Positions 1-8,289 are shown, counted from the first letter of the stretch. The stretch: DNA of 64,000 bases from VAZQ01 sp035693615 (GCA_035693615.1 DASSGH010000009.1:1-64000), one strand, 5' to 3'. Numbers and translations: made by a program. Notes: generated by a model not told the origin, from the sequence alone.

Positions 1-583
1 CGCGGTAGTTGCCGACGTTCTGCACGCCGCTGTCGGGATCTTTGGTGATGTAATGGCCGGCCGAGAGGTAGGGCGCGTTGTCCCACCCTGGCGTCGAGAT
101 CGGCACCGGCAGACCGTCCAGTCCGTTGCCGTCGCGCTCCAGATCGGCGCCGGTCACGACCACCTCTTGGCACGGCGCCTCAGTAACCAACCGCGGCGCA
201 ATGGGATCGGCCATGGCCTTGATCCAGGCCTGGCCGATCTCCTCGAGCGGCTTGGCGAAACCGAGGCGATAGACCTCGCGGTTTGCCGCCAGGCCCGCGA
301 CCAACACGGAGATATCGAAGCGCCGGCCCTTGGAATCCGTCGGCTGGGTGAACAGGAATGCCTTGCGCTCCGGCTCGGCAATGCCGCCACGATACTGCCA
401 GCGCACCAACGGGTGCATTTCGGTGTCTTTGTTGATTGGCTCGTCGACGATGACGAGCAGCCCCGCACGCGCAAGCGCGAGAACGTGCTCGTGCAGGTCG
501 GCGTAGGTGCGCGGATGCGTGGGCGGGCCGTCGCGATAGCGCCCGAGCGCGCTCAACGCACGCTCGCCTGTTTGATCGTCCAT
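1..583 (-). CDS. UbiD-family decarboxylase, N-terminal part (runs off left edge)
   Basis: UbiD enzymes are prenylated-FMN-dependent reversible decarboxylases of aromatic or unsaturated acids. Only the first 194 codons are in the window. I translated from an ATG at 583 with GGAGG five bases upstream; the frame stays open to base 1. Family hallmarks are a 'GLLVIVDEPINKDTEM' stretch near residues 41-56, 'EAPCQEVVVTG' at 135-145, 'LPVPISTPGWDNAPY' at 158-172 and 'NVGNYR' at 189-194, which begins the cofactor and metal site. It lies 67 bp downstream of a same-strand amidase and cupin gene, probably one transcription unit. The substrate is unknown; the C-terminal half was not seen. Confidence 0.9.
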   Translation of the reverse strand, partial: MDDQTGERALSALGRYRDGPPTHPRTYADLHEHVLALARAGLLVIVDEPINKDTEMHPLVRWQYRGGIAEPERKAFLFTQPTDSKGRRFDISVLVAGLAANREVYRLGFAKPLEEIGQAWIKAMADPIAPRLVTEAPCQEVVVTGADLERDGNGLDGLPVPISTPGWDNAPYLSAGHYITKDPDSGVQNVGNYR

Positions 584-650
584 CGGCGCCTCCGCCAACT
601 CACGGTGCCGGACGCGCGGCGAGGGGCTGCGTTGCGCGCGACACTCCTGC

Positions 651-2003
651 CTAGAACAAAGACTTGATCGCCGCCGCCGCGGCGAATGCTTGCTCATCGC
701 CGTCGACGAATCCCGTCACTTGCAAGCCGAGCGGCAGCCCCTCGTCCTGCAGCAGGGGAAGCGAAATCGCCGGGATGCCGAGCAACGACACATGCGAAGT
801 GCAGTTCGGGTCACCCGTCGATTCGAGGCCGAGCGGCGCGGCGGCGGGCGCAGACAGGCTCACGCAGGCATCGCATTCCGCCGCCAATCCGGCGTAGAGC
901 GCACGTGCTTTGTCGCGCTGGGCGAGATCCTTGCGATAGTCGTCAAGGCTCATCGCTTCGGCCTCAGCGAGGCGAGCCAGCATGACGCGGCTGATCTTGC
1001 TCGCATCGCGGTCGCGGTACGTATTGAGCGGCCAGCGCCACTCCCAGGTGTTGATCCGCATGGAGAGTGGCCGCGCCTGGGCGATTGCGGCATCAGCCGC
1101 GGCGACGGTGGCATGGGATTGGCGTGTGAGAACGTCGATGCCGGCAGCCTTGAGGCGGGCGAGCGCATCGGCCATGGCGGCTCTGGCGGCCGGCGAGGCG
1201 GCAGCCCAGCCCGCGGTTTCGAGGAATGCAAGCCGGCGCGGTTTTCGTGGCGGCGGCGTCGTGGGTGGCCCGTACAGACCGGGGTAGCCGGGATCGCCGC
1301 CGGCGCGAATGGCGATCTCGTACGCGACCTGCCAGGCGTCTTCTAATGTAGTCGCCAGCACGCCGGTCGAGCTCTGGCTCAAACCGTCGTAACTGCCGCC
1401 CCGATTGAGTGCACCCACGGACACCTTGAAGCCGACGCAGCCGCAATAACTGGCTGGGCGAATGGTCGAGCCGATCACCTGGGTGCCGAGGGCCGTGCTC
1501 ACCATGCCCGCCGCCACGCCCGCGGCCGAGCCGCTGCTCGATCCGCCCGGGGTGCGGCGCAGGTCATGCGGGTTGCGCGTGCCGCGCGGCTCGGTCGAGG
1601 CGAATTCGGTGGTGACGGTCTTGCCGACGATGACAGCGCCGGCCTCGCGTAACGCCACTACGCTCGCGCCGTCGCGTTCGGAGCGGAAGCCGGCGAACAG
1701 CGGCGAGCCGTTCTCGGTCGGCATGTCGGCCGTCTCGATGATGTCCTTGATGCCGATCGGCATGCCGTCGATTGGCGAGCGCGACCGACCCGTGCGCCAG
1801 CGCGCGGTCGATTGGTCGGCTGCCGCGCGTGCGCCGGCGAGGTTGAGGTTGACGAAGGCGCCGATCTTGGGCTCGAGGGCGGCGAGATCGGCGAGGCAGC
1901 GCTCGAGGAAATCGCGCGGCGTGTCTGCGCCGCTGGCAAAGCGCCCCGTTGCCGAAAGGTAAGGTTTTGGCGAAAGCTTCAATTTGTCGTCAGGTGCCAG
2001 CAT
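651..2003 (-). CDS. Amidase signature family protein
   Basis: This 450-residue hydrolase of the amidase signature (AS) family would cleave a carboxamide or carbamate to acid plus amine in the cytosol. The Ser-cisSer-Lys triad is readable: Lys86 in 'IGIKDIIE', Ser155 in 'GGSSSGSAAG' and the nucleophile Ser179 in 'GTQVIGSTIRPASYCG'. The 24-residue spacing of the two serines fits the family. The 'GTQ..GS.IRPA' form marks the AS branch that lacks the usual 'DTGGS' block. The ATG at 2003 has a G-rich Shine-Dalgarno. It sits between a cupin gene and a ubiD-family gene on the same strand. The natural substrate cannot be read from sequence. Confidence 0.93.
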   Translation of the reverse strand: MLAPDDKLKLSPKPYLSATGRFASGADTPRDFLERCLADLAALEPKIGAFVNLNLAGARAAADQSTARWRTGRSRSPIDGMPIGIKDIIETADMPTENGSPLFAGFRSERDGASVVALREAGAVIVGKTVTTEFASTEPRGTRNPHDLRRTPGGSSSGSAAGVAAGMVSTALGTQVIGSTIRPASYCGCVGFKVSVGALNRGGSYDGLSQSSTGVLATTLEDAWQVAYEIAIRAGGDPGYPGLYGPPTTPPPRKPRRLAFLETAGWAAASPAARAAMADALARLKAAGIDVLTRQSHATVAAADAAIAQARPLSMRINTWEWRWPLNTYRDRDASKISRVMLARLAEAEAMSLDDYRKDLAQRDKARALYAGLAAECDACVSLSAPAAAPLGLESTGDPNCTSHVSLLGIPAISLPLLQDEGLPLGLQVTGFVDGDEQAFAAAAAIKSLF

Positions 2004-2112
2004 AGGGGCCCCCCTCTTTCGAACTTGTGCTGCCCGGAAGCGAAATGAAGTCCGGGTTGATGCCTGACTTCCGCCTGCAGATCGCTTCGCTGATCGGTGT
2101 TATGACGTCTTC

Positions 2113-2499
2113 TTACTTCTTGCTCTCGTCGTAGTAGTGGATCTCGTAGAGCAGGCAGCCGCGATCCGACTTGAATGGGCCGTGGTGGACGCCCGGCGGG
2201 CGGCAGGCATAGGTCGGCGCGTCGAACGGTTCGCCGCCTTTTCCCTGCGGATCGTTCCCGACGATCAGGTCGCCGGAAACGAGGTAGACCTCCTCCCAAT
2301 GATCGTGCACGAACGGCGCGGTGGTGAAGGTGCCGGGTTCGAAGCGCAGCAATCGGGTGCGGCTTCCCATTTTCCGTGTTTCGTCGAGGTCGCTGGCAAG
2401 AATTTTTTGCTTGATGCCTGCGGGATAGCCGGGCGGCGTGGCCCAGCCGTTGTTCATGTCGACGCGGGTGAACTCAAGATGCGGTTTGTTCATCGGCAT
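2113..2499 (-). CDS. Small cupin-domain protein
   Basis: This single-domain cupin has 128 residues from the ATG at 2499, which follows GGAGA; a TTG 18 bases further out is less likely. Metal-binding cupin motif 1 is 'HDHWEEVYLVSGDL' (two His and a Glu) and motif 2 is the 'PPGVHHGPF' segment. There is no signal peptide, so it should be cytosolic. It could be a small metal-dependent dioxygenase, isomerase or sensor; the fold alone does not decide. It is the first gene of the minus-strand run cupin, amidase, UbiD, and diverges from another amidase operon across a 147-bp gap that must hold both promoters. Confidence 0.85.
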   Translation of the reverse strand: MPMNKPHLEFTRVDMNNGWATPPGYPAGIKQKILASDLDETRKMGSRTRLLRFEPGTFTTAPFVHDHWEEVYLVSGDLIVGNDPQGKGGEPFDAPTYACRPPGVHHGPFKSDRGCLLYEIHYYDESKK

Positions 2500-2646
2500 G
2501 GTCTTTGTCTCCAGCAATCATTCCTCGCATGCGAAGATGGGGAGGGCTCGCAAGCAGCCACGGATGAAAGTACTCATTTGGCTTGATATCATCGACGCCG
2601 CCCTGTCAACAAGCTCTCGGCCAACCGAGCCCCTTGCAGCAACGCC

Positions 2647-4014
2647 ATGCGATCGCTCGCCCAAGTCAGAACCGACCTCGCTCGCGGCGGCAAAAGCCGC
2701 GGCCTGGTCGAGGAATGTTTGGCGCGGATCGCGGACGAATCCGGAGAAGGGCGGCGCGTTTTTCTCAAGGCCTATGGAGAGGACGCGCTCGCAGCGGCTG
2801 ATTTTTATGACCGTGTCCGCGCGCGCGGCGGAGCGGCTTCGCCGTTTGCCGGCATTCCGGTGTCGATCAAGGATCTGTTCGACATCGCAGGCGACGTGAC
2901 CACGGCGGGCTCGATTGCACTGAAAAATGGGAAGGCGGCGACACGCGATGCGCCCGCGGTCGCCCGCTTGCGCGCGGCCGGGCTCATTCCGATCGGGCGT
3001 ACCAACATGACCGAGTTTGCCTTCTCCGGCCTGGGCATCAACCCGCATTACGGCACGCCGCTTAACCCCTACGACCGCGGGGCGGGGCGCATCCCCGGCG
3101 GCTCGTCCTCGGGCGCCGCGGTATCGATCACCGACGGCATGGCCTTCGGCGCGCTCGGTTCCGATACCGGCGGCTCGTGCCGCATCCCGGCGGCATTGTG
3201 CGGCATCGTCGGCTTCAAGCCGACGGCGCATCGCGTTCCGACCGCGGGAGCCTTTCCGCTCTCGACCTCGCTCGACTCCATCGGCCCGCTGGCGGCCACC
3301 GTCGCGTGCTGCGCCGCGCTCGATGCCGTCCTCGCCGGCGAGCCCGCGGTCGATCTCCCTCCGTTTCCGCTCGCCGGATTGCGCCTGGGGCTGCCGCAGA
3401 CGATGGTGCTCGAGAATGTCGAGCCTGCGGTCGCGCGTGCCTTTGACTCCGCGCTCGACGCGCTGCGCAAGACGGGCGTGCGGATCACCGATATCGCGTT
3501 GCGCGAGTTGGCGGAGCTGCCGCAGATCAACGCCAAGGGCGGATTGGCCCCGCCCGAAGCCTATGCCATTCACCGCGCGCTGATCGCCAAGGCCGAGAAG
3601 ATGTACGATCCGCGCGTGCTCGTGCGCATCCTGCGCGGGCAAGAGCAAGACGCCGCGGATTACATCGACCTCGTCAATGCGCGCGCCGATTTCATCCGGC
3701 GCGTTGCCGCCGTCACCGCCCCCTATGATGCTTTGGTGATGCCGACAGTTACCGTGGCGGCACCGCGGCTGGGCGATCTCGCCTCCGATGAAGCCTACCG
3801 CCACGCCAATTTTCTGGTCCTGCGCAATCCGTCGATTGCGAATTTCCTCGACCGCTGCTCGATCTCCGTGCCGTGCCATCGTGCGGGCGAGGCGCCAGCC
3901 GGCCTCATGCTGATCGGCGAGCACGGCGCCGACCGCCGCTTGCTCGCCATCGCCGCCGCGATCGAGGCGGTGGTGTCGCCGCGCTTGGCGCAAGCTGCGA
4001 GCGAGCGACAATAG
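2647..4014 (+). CDS. Amidase signature family protein
   Basis: This is a second AS-family hydrolase, 455 residues, not closely similar to the one at 651-2003. The triad is Lys75 ('VSIKDLFD'), Ser153 ('GGSSSGAAVS') and nucleophile Ser177 ('GSDTGGSCRIPAALCG'), the canonical form shared with GatA, AtzF and aryl-acylamidases. No GatB or GatC gene is nearby and the C-terminus does not look like GatA, so a catabolic amidase is more likely than a tRNA amidotransferase subunit. No clear Shine-Dalgarno precedes the ATG. The stop codon is 11 bases before an acyl-CoA dehydrogenase start, implying one operon that may feed an amide-derived acid into CoA metabolism. Confidence 0.93.
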   Translation: MRSLAQVRTDLARGGKSRGLVEECLARIADESGEGRRVFLKAYGEDALAAADFYDRVRARGGAASPFAGIPVSIKDLFDIAGDVTTAGSIALKNGKAATRDAPAVARLRAAGLIPIGRTNMTEFAFSGLGINPHYGTPLNPYDRGAGRIPGGSSSGAAVSITDGMAFGALGSDTGGSCRIPAALCGIVGFKPTAHRVPTAGAFPLSTSLDSIGPLAATVACCAALDAVLAGEPAVDLPPFPLAGLRLGLPQTMVLENVEPAVARAFDSALDALRKTGVRITDIALRELAELPQINAKGGLAPPEAYAIHRALIAKAEKMYDPRVLVRILRGQEQDAADYIDLVNARADFIRRVAAVTAPYDALVMPTVTVAAPRLGDLASDEAYRHANFLVLRNPSIANFLDRCSISVPCHRAGEAPAGLMLIGEHGADRRLLAIAAAIEAVVSPRLAQAASERQ

Positions 4015-4025
4015 GAGATGGGCCG

Positions 4026-5192
4026 ATGGATTTCACCTTGAGCGCGGAGCAGCAGCAAATCCGGGATGAGGTCCGCAAGCTCTGCCTCAAGTTCGACGAT
4101 AGTTATTGGCTGGACAGGGATCGCAGCGGCGAGTTTCCGCACGAGCTGCATGCCGCGCTCGCCGCGGCCGGTTGGCTCGGCATTGCCATGCCGGAAGCGT
4201 ACGGCGGAGCCGGCCTCGGCGTCACCGAGGCCGCCATCATGATGCAGGCGATTGCCGAATCCGGCGCCGCCATGAGCGGCGCATCCGCGGTCCACATCAA
4301 CATTTTCGGCCTGCAGCCGGTCGTCGTCTTCGGAACCGACGAGCAGAAGCGGCGTATGCTGCCGCCGCTGATCGCCGGACAGGACAAGGCCTGTTTTGCC
4401 GTGACTGAGCCCAATGCCGGCCTCGACACCACCGCCATCAAGGTCCGCGCCGAGCGCCGGGGAAATGATTACGTTCTCTCGGGCCAGAAGATCTGGATAT
4501 CCACGGCCCAGGTCGCCAACAAAATCCTCATCCTCGCCCGCACCACCCCGCTCGAACGGGTCAAGCGCAAGACCGAAGGCTTGAGCCTGTTCTACACCGA
4601 TCTCGACCGCAGCCGCGTCGCCGTCCGCGTGATCGAAAAGATGGGCCGCCATGCGGTCGATTCGAACGAGATGTTCTTTGACGGCATGGTCGTGCCCGGG
4701 GCCGACCGCATCGGCGCCGAGGGTGAGGGCTTCCGCGCGATCCTGCACGGCATGAACCCGGAGCGCATTTTGATCGCGGCGGAGGCGGTCGGCATCGGGC
4801 TCGCGGCGTTGCGGAAGGCCGCGGCCTATGCCCGCGAGCGCGTCGTCTTCGGCCGGCCGATCGGCCAGAACCAGGGGATCGCGCACCCGCTGGCGCGATG
4901 CTGGATTAATCTCGAAGCGGCCAACCTGATGGTGATGAAGGCGGCGAGCCTCTACGACCGCAACGCGGACTGCGCCGCGGAGGCGAACGCGGCCAAGTAT
5001 CTGGCCGCGGAGGCTGCCTTCGAAGCCTGCGAGACCGCCGTCCTCACCCACGGCGGCATGGGCTATTCCAGGGAGTTTCACGTCGAGCGCTACCTGCGCG
5101 AGGTCATGATCCCGCGGATTGCCCCGATTACGCCGCACATGATCCTCAATTTCATCGCAGAGAAAGTTCTCGGGCTGCCCAAGTCGTATTAA
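4026..5192 (+). CDS. Acyl-CoA dehydrogenase
   Basis: This FAD-dependent acyl-CoA dehydrogenase (388 residues) would oxidise an acyl-CoA to the 2-enoyl-CoA and pass electrons to ETF. The ATG at 4026 has AGGAG eight bases upstream, overlapping the preceding amidase stop. FAD-contact motifs are 'CFAVTEPNAG' and 'KIWIS'; the C-terminal 'THGGMGYSREFHVERYLRE' is standard. Where medium- and short-chain enzymes carry the catalytic Glu ('IYEGT'), this protein has 'IAPIT', with Pro at that position. Glu246 in 'GMNPER' lies where isovaleryl-CoA and long-chain dehydrogenases place their base, so activity with a branched or bulky substrate is inferred. Confidence 0.93.
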   Translation: MDFTLSAEQQQIRDEVRKLCLKFDDSYWLDRDRSGEFPHELHAALAAAGWLGIAMPEAYGGAGLGVTEAAIMMQAIAESGAAMSGASAVHINIFGLQPVVVFGTDEQKRRMLPPLIAGQDKACFAVTEPNAGLDTTAIKVRAERRGNDYVLSGQKIWISTAQVANKILILARTTPLERVKRKTEGLSLFYTDLDRSRVAVRVIEKMGRHAVDSNEMFFDGMVVPGADRIGAEGEGFRAILHGMNPERILIAAEAVGIGLAALRKAAAYARERVVFGRPIGQNQGIAHPLARCWINLEAANLMVMKAASLYDRNADCAAEANAAKYLAAEAAFEACETAVLTHGGMGYSREFHVERYLREVMIPRIAPITPHMILNFIAEKVLGLPKSY

Positions 5193-5252
5193 CGGTCTGT
5201 TGAAATGGATCGTTGCTCTTTTGGGTCCGCCGTGGGGGTCAAGGCACATTCC

Positions 5253-6143
5253 ATGAGCTTGCGCCGGAATACCGGACGAGGTCCGTTTCTCGCCCTAGCG
5301 CTGCTGCTCGCCTTGGGTGCTTGGAATTGTGCATCGGCGGAAGGTGCCGCCGGTTCGGCGAAGAAACCCGCCCGCTCGGCCTGCGATCGCGCGGCCTTTC
5401 GCGTCGTCGTCGACGTCGGGCACACCGCGCAGGTGCCGGGCGCCATCAGCGCACGCGGCTTCTACGAATATGATTTCAATCTGCGGCTGGCAACGCTCGT
5501 TGAGCACAAGCTGCGCGACGCCGGGTTTGCCAAAACGATGCTGCTGGTGACCGATGGACCCGCGCGGAAAAGCCTGTCCGATCGCGTGGCGCGCGCCAAC
5601 GGGTCCGGGGCGGATCTGTTCCTCTCGATCCACCACGATTCGGTGCCGGACTCGTTCCTGCAAGATTGGGAGTATGAGGGCGAGGCGCGTCATTTCAACG
5701 ACCGGTTCAAAGGTCACTCCATCTTTTTCTCCATCGACAACGCCGATCCAGAGGGAAGCCTGGAGTTCGGCAGGCTGCTTGGCGAGGAGTTGAAGGCGCG
5801 GGGCCTGCAATACACGCCACACTACATCGAAAGGTTCATGGGTCACCGGCAGAGATTGCTGGTCGATGCCAAGGTCGGCGTCTACCGCTACGATCAGCTG
5901 ATCGTGCTCAAGTCAACACACATGCCCGCCGTGCTGCTCGAGGCCGGCTCGATCATCAATCGTGACGAGGAACTGTTGATGAACTCGCCGGAACGCCAAT
6001 CGCTCGTTGCGGCCGGGGTGGCGGAGGCGGTGGACGGCTTTTGCGCCATTCGACGGCCGCGCAATCCGGACCGTACTGCCCGCCCGGCGGGCGCGCCCGC
6101 CAAGCAGCCAGCGCAGCCGGCGAGCACCGCCAAGGTGCAATGA
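5253..6143 (+). CDS. N-acetylmuramoyl-L-alanine amidase (Amidase_3), exported
   Basis: This zinc amidase cleaves the MurNAc-L-Ala bond of peptidoglycan in the periplasm. From the ATG at 5253 the protein has 296 residues and opens with a good signal peptide ('GPFLALALLLALGAWNCASA'). An in-frame ATG at 5205 would add 16 residues that do not fit a leader. Zinc and catalytic motifs are 'VVVDVGHT' (first His), the Glu of 'FYEYDFN', 'LFLSIHHDS' (second His) and the late 'AVLLEAGSIINRDEE' (catalytic Glu). The C-terminal tail is Ala/Pro-rich. It follows the acyl-CoA dehydrogenase by 60 bp on the same strand but is functionally unrelated. It lacks the AMIN domain of E. coli AmiC. Confidence 0.9.
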   Translation: MSLRRNTGRGPFLALALLLALGAWNCASAEGAAGSAKKPARSACDRAAFRVVVDVGHTAQVPGAISARGFYEYDFNLRLATLVEHKLRDAGFAKTMLLVTDGPARKSLSDRVARANGSGADLFLSIHHDSVPDSFLQDWEYEGEARHFNDRFKGHSIFFSIDNADPEGSLEFGRLLGEELKARGLQYTPHYIERFMGHRQRLLVDAKVGVYRYDQLIVLKSTHMPAVLLEAGSIINRDEELLMNSPERQSLVAAGVAEAVDGFCAIRRPRNPDRTARPAGAPAKQPAQPASTAKVQ

Positions 6144-6148
6144 GCCAC

Positions 6149-6222
6149 TAGTGCCCGGTTTTCGAAGTTCGTGATACAGCGCGGCACACTCGGGCACGAA
6201 CTTCGAAAACCAAAGGGCACTA
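6149..6222. repeat. Long imperfect palindrome, copy 1 of a repeat pair
   Basis: The left arm is 6149-6173 and the right arm 6195-6222. Both the outer 8 bp ('TAGTGCCC' / 'GGGCACTA') and the inner 17 bp pair perfectly, with a 3-base AAA bulge in the right arm and a 21-base loop. The loop contains 'CGCGGCACAC' (6180-6189), which is also in the loop of the next palindrome. It begins five bases after the upstream stop codon. It could form a strong hairpin in RNA but lacks a following U-tract, so I call it a REP-like mobile palindrome rather than a classic terminator. Confidence 0.8.
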
Positions 6223-6237
6223 GCAACTCTATGATTC

Positions 6238-6314
6238 TAGTGCCGCTTTTCGATTTGAAATTCCTGAGGCGGACTCGCGGCACACGGTGCAGGAATTTCA
6301 AATCGGCGGCACTA
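6238..6314. repeat. Long imperfect palindrome, copy 2 of a repeat pair
   Basis: The left arm is 6238-6266 and the right arm 6290-6314. The outer 9 bp ('TAGTGCCGC' / 'GCGGCACTA') and inner 15 bp ('GATTTGAAATTCCTG' and its complement) pair perfectly, separated by TTTTC on one side and a single G on the other. The 23-base loop carries 'CGCGGCACAC' at 6276-6285. It shares outer ends and loop core with the palindrome 15 bp upstream but has an unrelated inner stem. The rest of the 330-bp gap to the next gene shows no open reading frame I would support. Confidence 0.8.
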
Positions 6315-6473
6315 GCGTGGCGGCGGACGGGTCAGGCCTTTAAGACTGCCGTGCGCTTCCTTTCTTCGATTTGAGAGGGAAGCGACTGCGTTCGCCGCTC
6401 GGGGCCGATTCCATTTCACCGAACCGTGCTCTAGAACCATCTCCGATTCGAATAGCGTCGGTTGGAGGGCGCC

Positions 6474-7478
6474 ATGAGCATTCCGAAGCCGGTCTACAAT
6501 CCGCCGTTCAACATCACACGCGCCAGCCACTCGGTGCTCACGGTCAGCGACCTGGCGGCGAGCCGAAATTTTTACGTGGATCTCCTCGGCTTCATCGTCA
6601 GCGACGAGGATCGCGATACGCTCTATCTCCGCGGCGTCGCCGAGGCCTGTCACCACAGCCTCGTGCTCAAGCGTGGGAGCGGCGAGCCGCAAGCCGAGCG
6701 CGTCGGCATGCGCGTCTTCAGCGAGGAGGATCTGGAGAAGGCGAAGGCATTTTTCGACAAGGCTGGATTGCCGGCGAAATGGGTCGAGGTCGCGCATCAG
6801 GGTCGAACGCTGCATGCCACGGACGCAAGCGGCGCGCCGATCGAATTCTGCGCCACCATGGAGGTGAAGCCGCGCCTCCTCGTCACCTTCGCGCAGCACC
6901 GCGGTGCGGTGCCGCAGCGGCTCGATCACTTCCAGCTGCTGGTCCCGGACGTGCAGAAGGCCTGTGAGTTTTGGATGAGCATGGGCTTTCGGCTCTCGGA
7001 GTATATCTCGCCCGACGGAACCGAGGACCTGCTGTTCGTCTTCCTGCAGCGCAAAGGCAATCCGCACGATATTGTCTTTGCCCCGGGGGATGGGCCGCGG
7101 CTCCATCACGCGGCGTTTGCGATCCCGGAGTCCTATCATTTCTTCCAGGTCTGCGACCTTGCCGCCGAAATGGGCTTCGCCGCCAACGTGGAATTCGGTC
7201 CCGGCCGCCATGGCCCCGGCCACGCGCTCTTCGTCTATATGCGCGATCCCGACGGACACCGCATCGAGCTCTTCAATACGCATTACCAGGTGATGGATAT
7301 CGAGAACGAGCCGGTGCGCTGGGACGCGAGCCATGTGATGCAGCGTCGCTGGCAGCTCCCGGCGCGCCGGCAATGGTTCGTCGAGGCGAGCCGCTTTGCC
7401 GGCGTCGAGCCGCGCGCACCCGCGCGCAAAGGCGATCCAATCAGTCTCGAGAAGTTCATCGCCGCCGGCATGCGATGA
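6474..7478 (+). CDS. Type I extradiol ring-cleavage dioxygenase (VOC fold, HpaD-like)
   Basis: This Fe(II)-dependent dioxygenase cleaves a catechol next to its hydroxyls. From the ATG at 6474 (GGAGG upstream) it has 334 residues in two VOC modules. The metal ligands read as His152 ('RLDHFQLL'), His211 or His212 ('RLHHAAF') and Glu265 ('GHRIELFN'), almost the numbering of homoprotocatechuate 2,3-dioxygenase (155/214/267). The C-terminal 'HALFVYMRDPDGHRIELFN' block is typical of that enzyme group. No other meta-pathway genes (semialdehyde dehydrogenase, hydratase, aldolase) are adjacent, so the substrate is uncertain. It is transcribed away from the palindromic repeats and converges on an enoyl-CoA hydratase-like gene. 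Confidence 0.9.
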   Translation: MSIPKPVYNPPFNITRASHSVLTVSDLAASRNFYVDLLGFIVSDEDRDTLYLRGVAEACHHSLVLKRGSGEPQAERVGMRVFSEEDLEKAKAFFDKAGLPAKWVEVAHQGRTLHATDASGAPIEFCATMEVKPRLLVTFAQHRGAVPQRLDHFQLLVPDVQKACEFWMSMGFRLSEYISPDGTEDLLFVFLQRKGNPHDIVFAPGDGPRLHHAAFAIPESYHFFQVCDLAAEMGFAANVEFGPGRHGPGHALFVYMRDPDGHRIELFNTHYQVMDIENEPVRWDASHVMQRRWQLPARRQWFVEASRFAGVEPRAPARKGDPISLEKFIAAGMR

Positions 7479-7545
7479 GAAAAGGGGAAGGGGAAGCAAG
7501 TCTGCCGGTTCCACCCTCCGAAGGCGCTGTTGCTGCGATCCCCCG

Positions 7546-8289
7546 CTACTTGTGGCCTGCCGGCAGCATTTCGCTCGAGGAATTGATCACTGCGTGAATG
7601 CTGCGCGCGAAGTCGATGGCGCCGGTGACGTCCATGTCCAGCGCGGCGCGCGCATAGTCCTTGCAGCCGACGCGGGCCGGCCGCGGCGCGGCCATGATCT
7701 GCTTGCAGAGCGCGTCCACGGCCGCGTCGAGCTCCGCCGCGGGAGCGACCTCGCTGACGATGCCGGCCTCGCGCGCGCGCTGTGGGCCGATCACCGCGGT
7801 CGACCAGACGAGATACGTCATCGCCTTGCGCGGCACGCGATCGACCAGCGCCGACATTACCATGGTCGGCATGATGTTGTGCGCCATCTCCGGCACCTGA
7901 AATTTGGCGCTGTCGGCGGCGAGGGTGATGTCACAGACCGCCGCAATGGCGCAGCCGAAGCCGAAGGCGCGCCCGCGTACCACACCGATCACGGGGATTT
8001 CGCAACGGCGGAACGCGCCGTAACAGTTGAAGATCACGTCGTTGCGGCGGCGCAACTCCAGTGCTTCCGGGGGCGCGCCGGGCGGGCGTTTGCCCATGGT
8101 CTCGCGGCCGACGCAGAAATCCTCGCCGGCGCCGCGTAGGACGACGATCTCGGAGGACTCGGCGGCGCCGAGCAGGAGCTTGGTCAGTTCCACCGCCATG
8201 GCGTCGGAGGCGGCGTTGCCGATCTGTGGCCGGTTGAGCGTGATTTCCAGCACCGGTCCCTTGCGGGCGGTGAGAATGTCGCTGGACAT
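7546..8289 (-). CDS. Enoyl-CoA hydratase/isomerase (crotonase) family protein
   Basis: This 247-residue crotonase-fold protein has AGGAGG (8297-8302) before its ATG. Oxyanion-hole segments are 'LRGAGEDFCVGRE' near 51-63 and 'VVRGRAFGFGCAIAAVCDI' near 103-121. Crotonase uses two glutamates 20 residues apart; here the first position is Ala114 ('GFGCAIA') and only the second, Glu134 ('QVPE'), is present. A plain 2-enoyl-CoA hydratase is therefore unlikely; isomerase, hydrolase or dehydratase chemistry on a CoA ester is possible. It diverges from a thioesterase gene across 181 bp. Confidence 0.9.
   Translation of the reverse strand: MSSDILTARKGPVLEITLNRPQIGNAASDAMAVELTKLLLGAAESSEIVVLRGAGEDFCVGRETMGKRPPGAPPEALELRRRNDVIFNCYGAFRRCEIPVIGVVRGRAFGFGCAIAAVCDITLAADSAKFQVPEMAHNIMPTMVMSALVDRVPRKAMTYLVWSTAVIGPQRAREAGIVSEVAPAAELDAAVDALCKQIMAAPRPARVGCKDYARAALDMDVTGAIDFARSIHAVINSSSEMLPAGHK

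Noticed and set aside
2518..4011. Long open frame (497 codons) opposite the amidase at 2647-4014
   Set aside because: It is the antisense image of a gene with complete catalytic motifs, is Arg/Gly/His-rich in the way of high-GC antisense frames, and has no recognisable domain.
2647..4014. Call of the second amidase as GatA
   Set aside because: No GatB or GatC gene is nearby, and the genome has asnS, which lowers the need for Asn-tRNA amidation; sequence outside the triad does not look like GatA.
3795..5249. Long open frame (484 codons) opposite the acyl-CoA dehydrogenase
   Set aside because: Antisense of a well-conserved enzyme; composition and lack of motifs mark it as a high-GC artefact. 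Similar frames opposite 6474-7478, 8959-10392 and 18124-19542 were rejected for the same reason.
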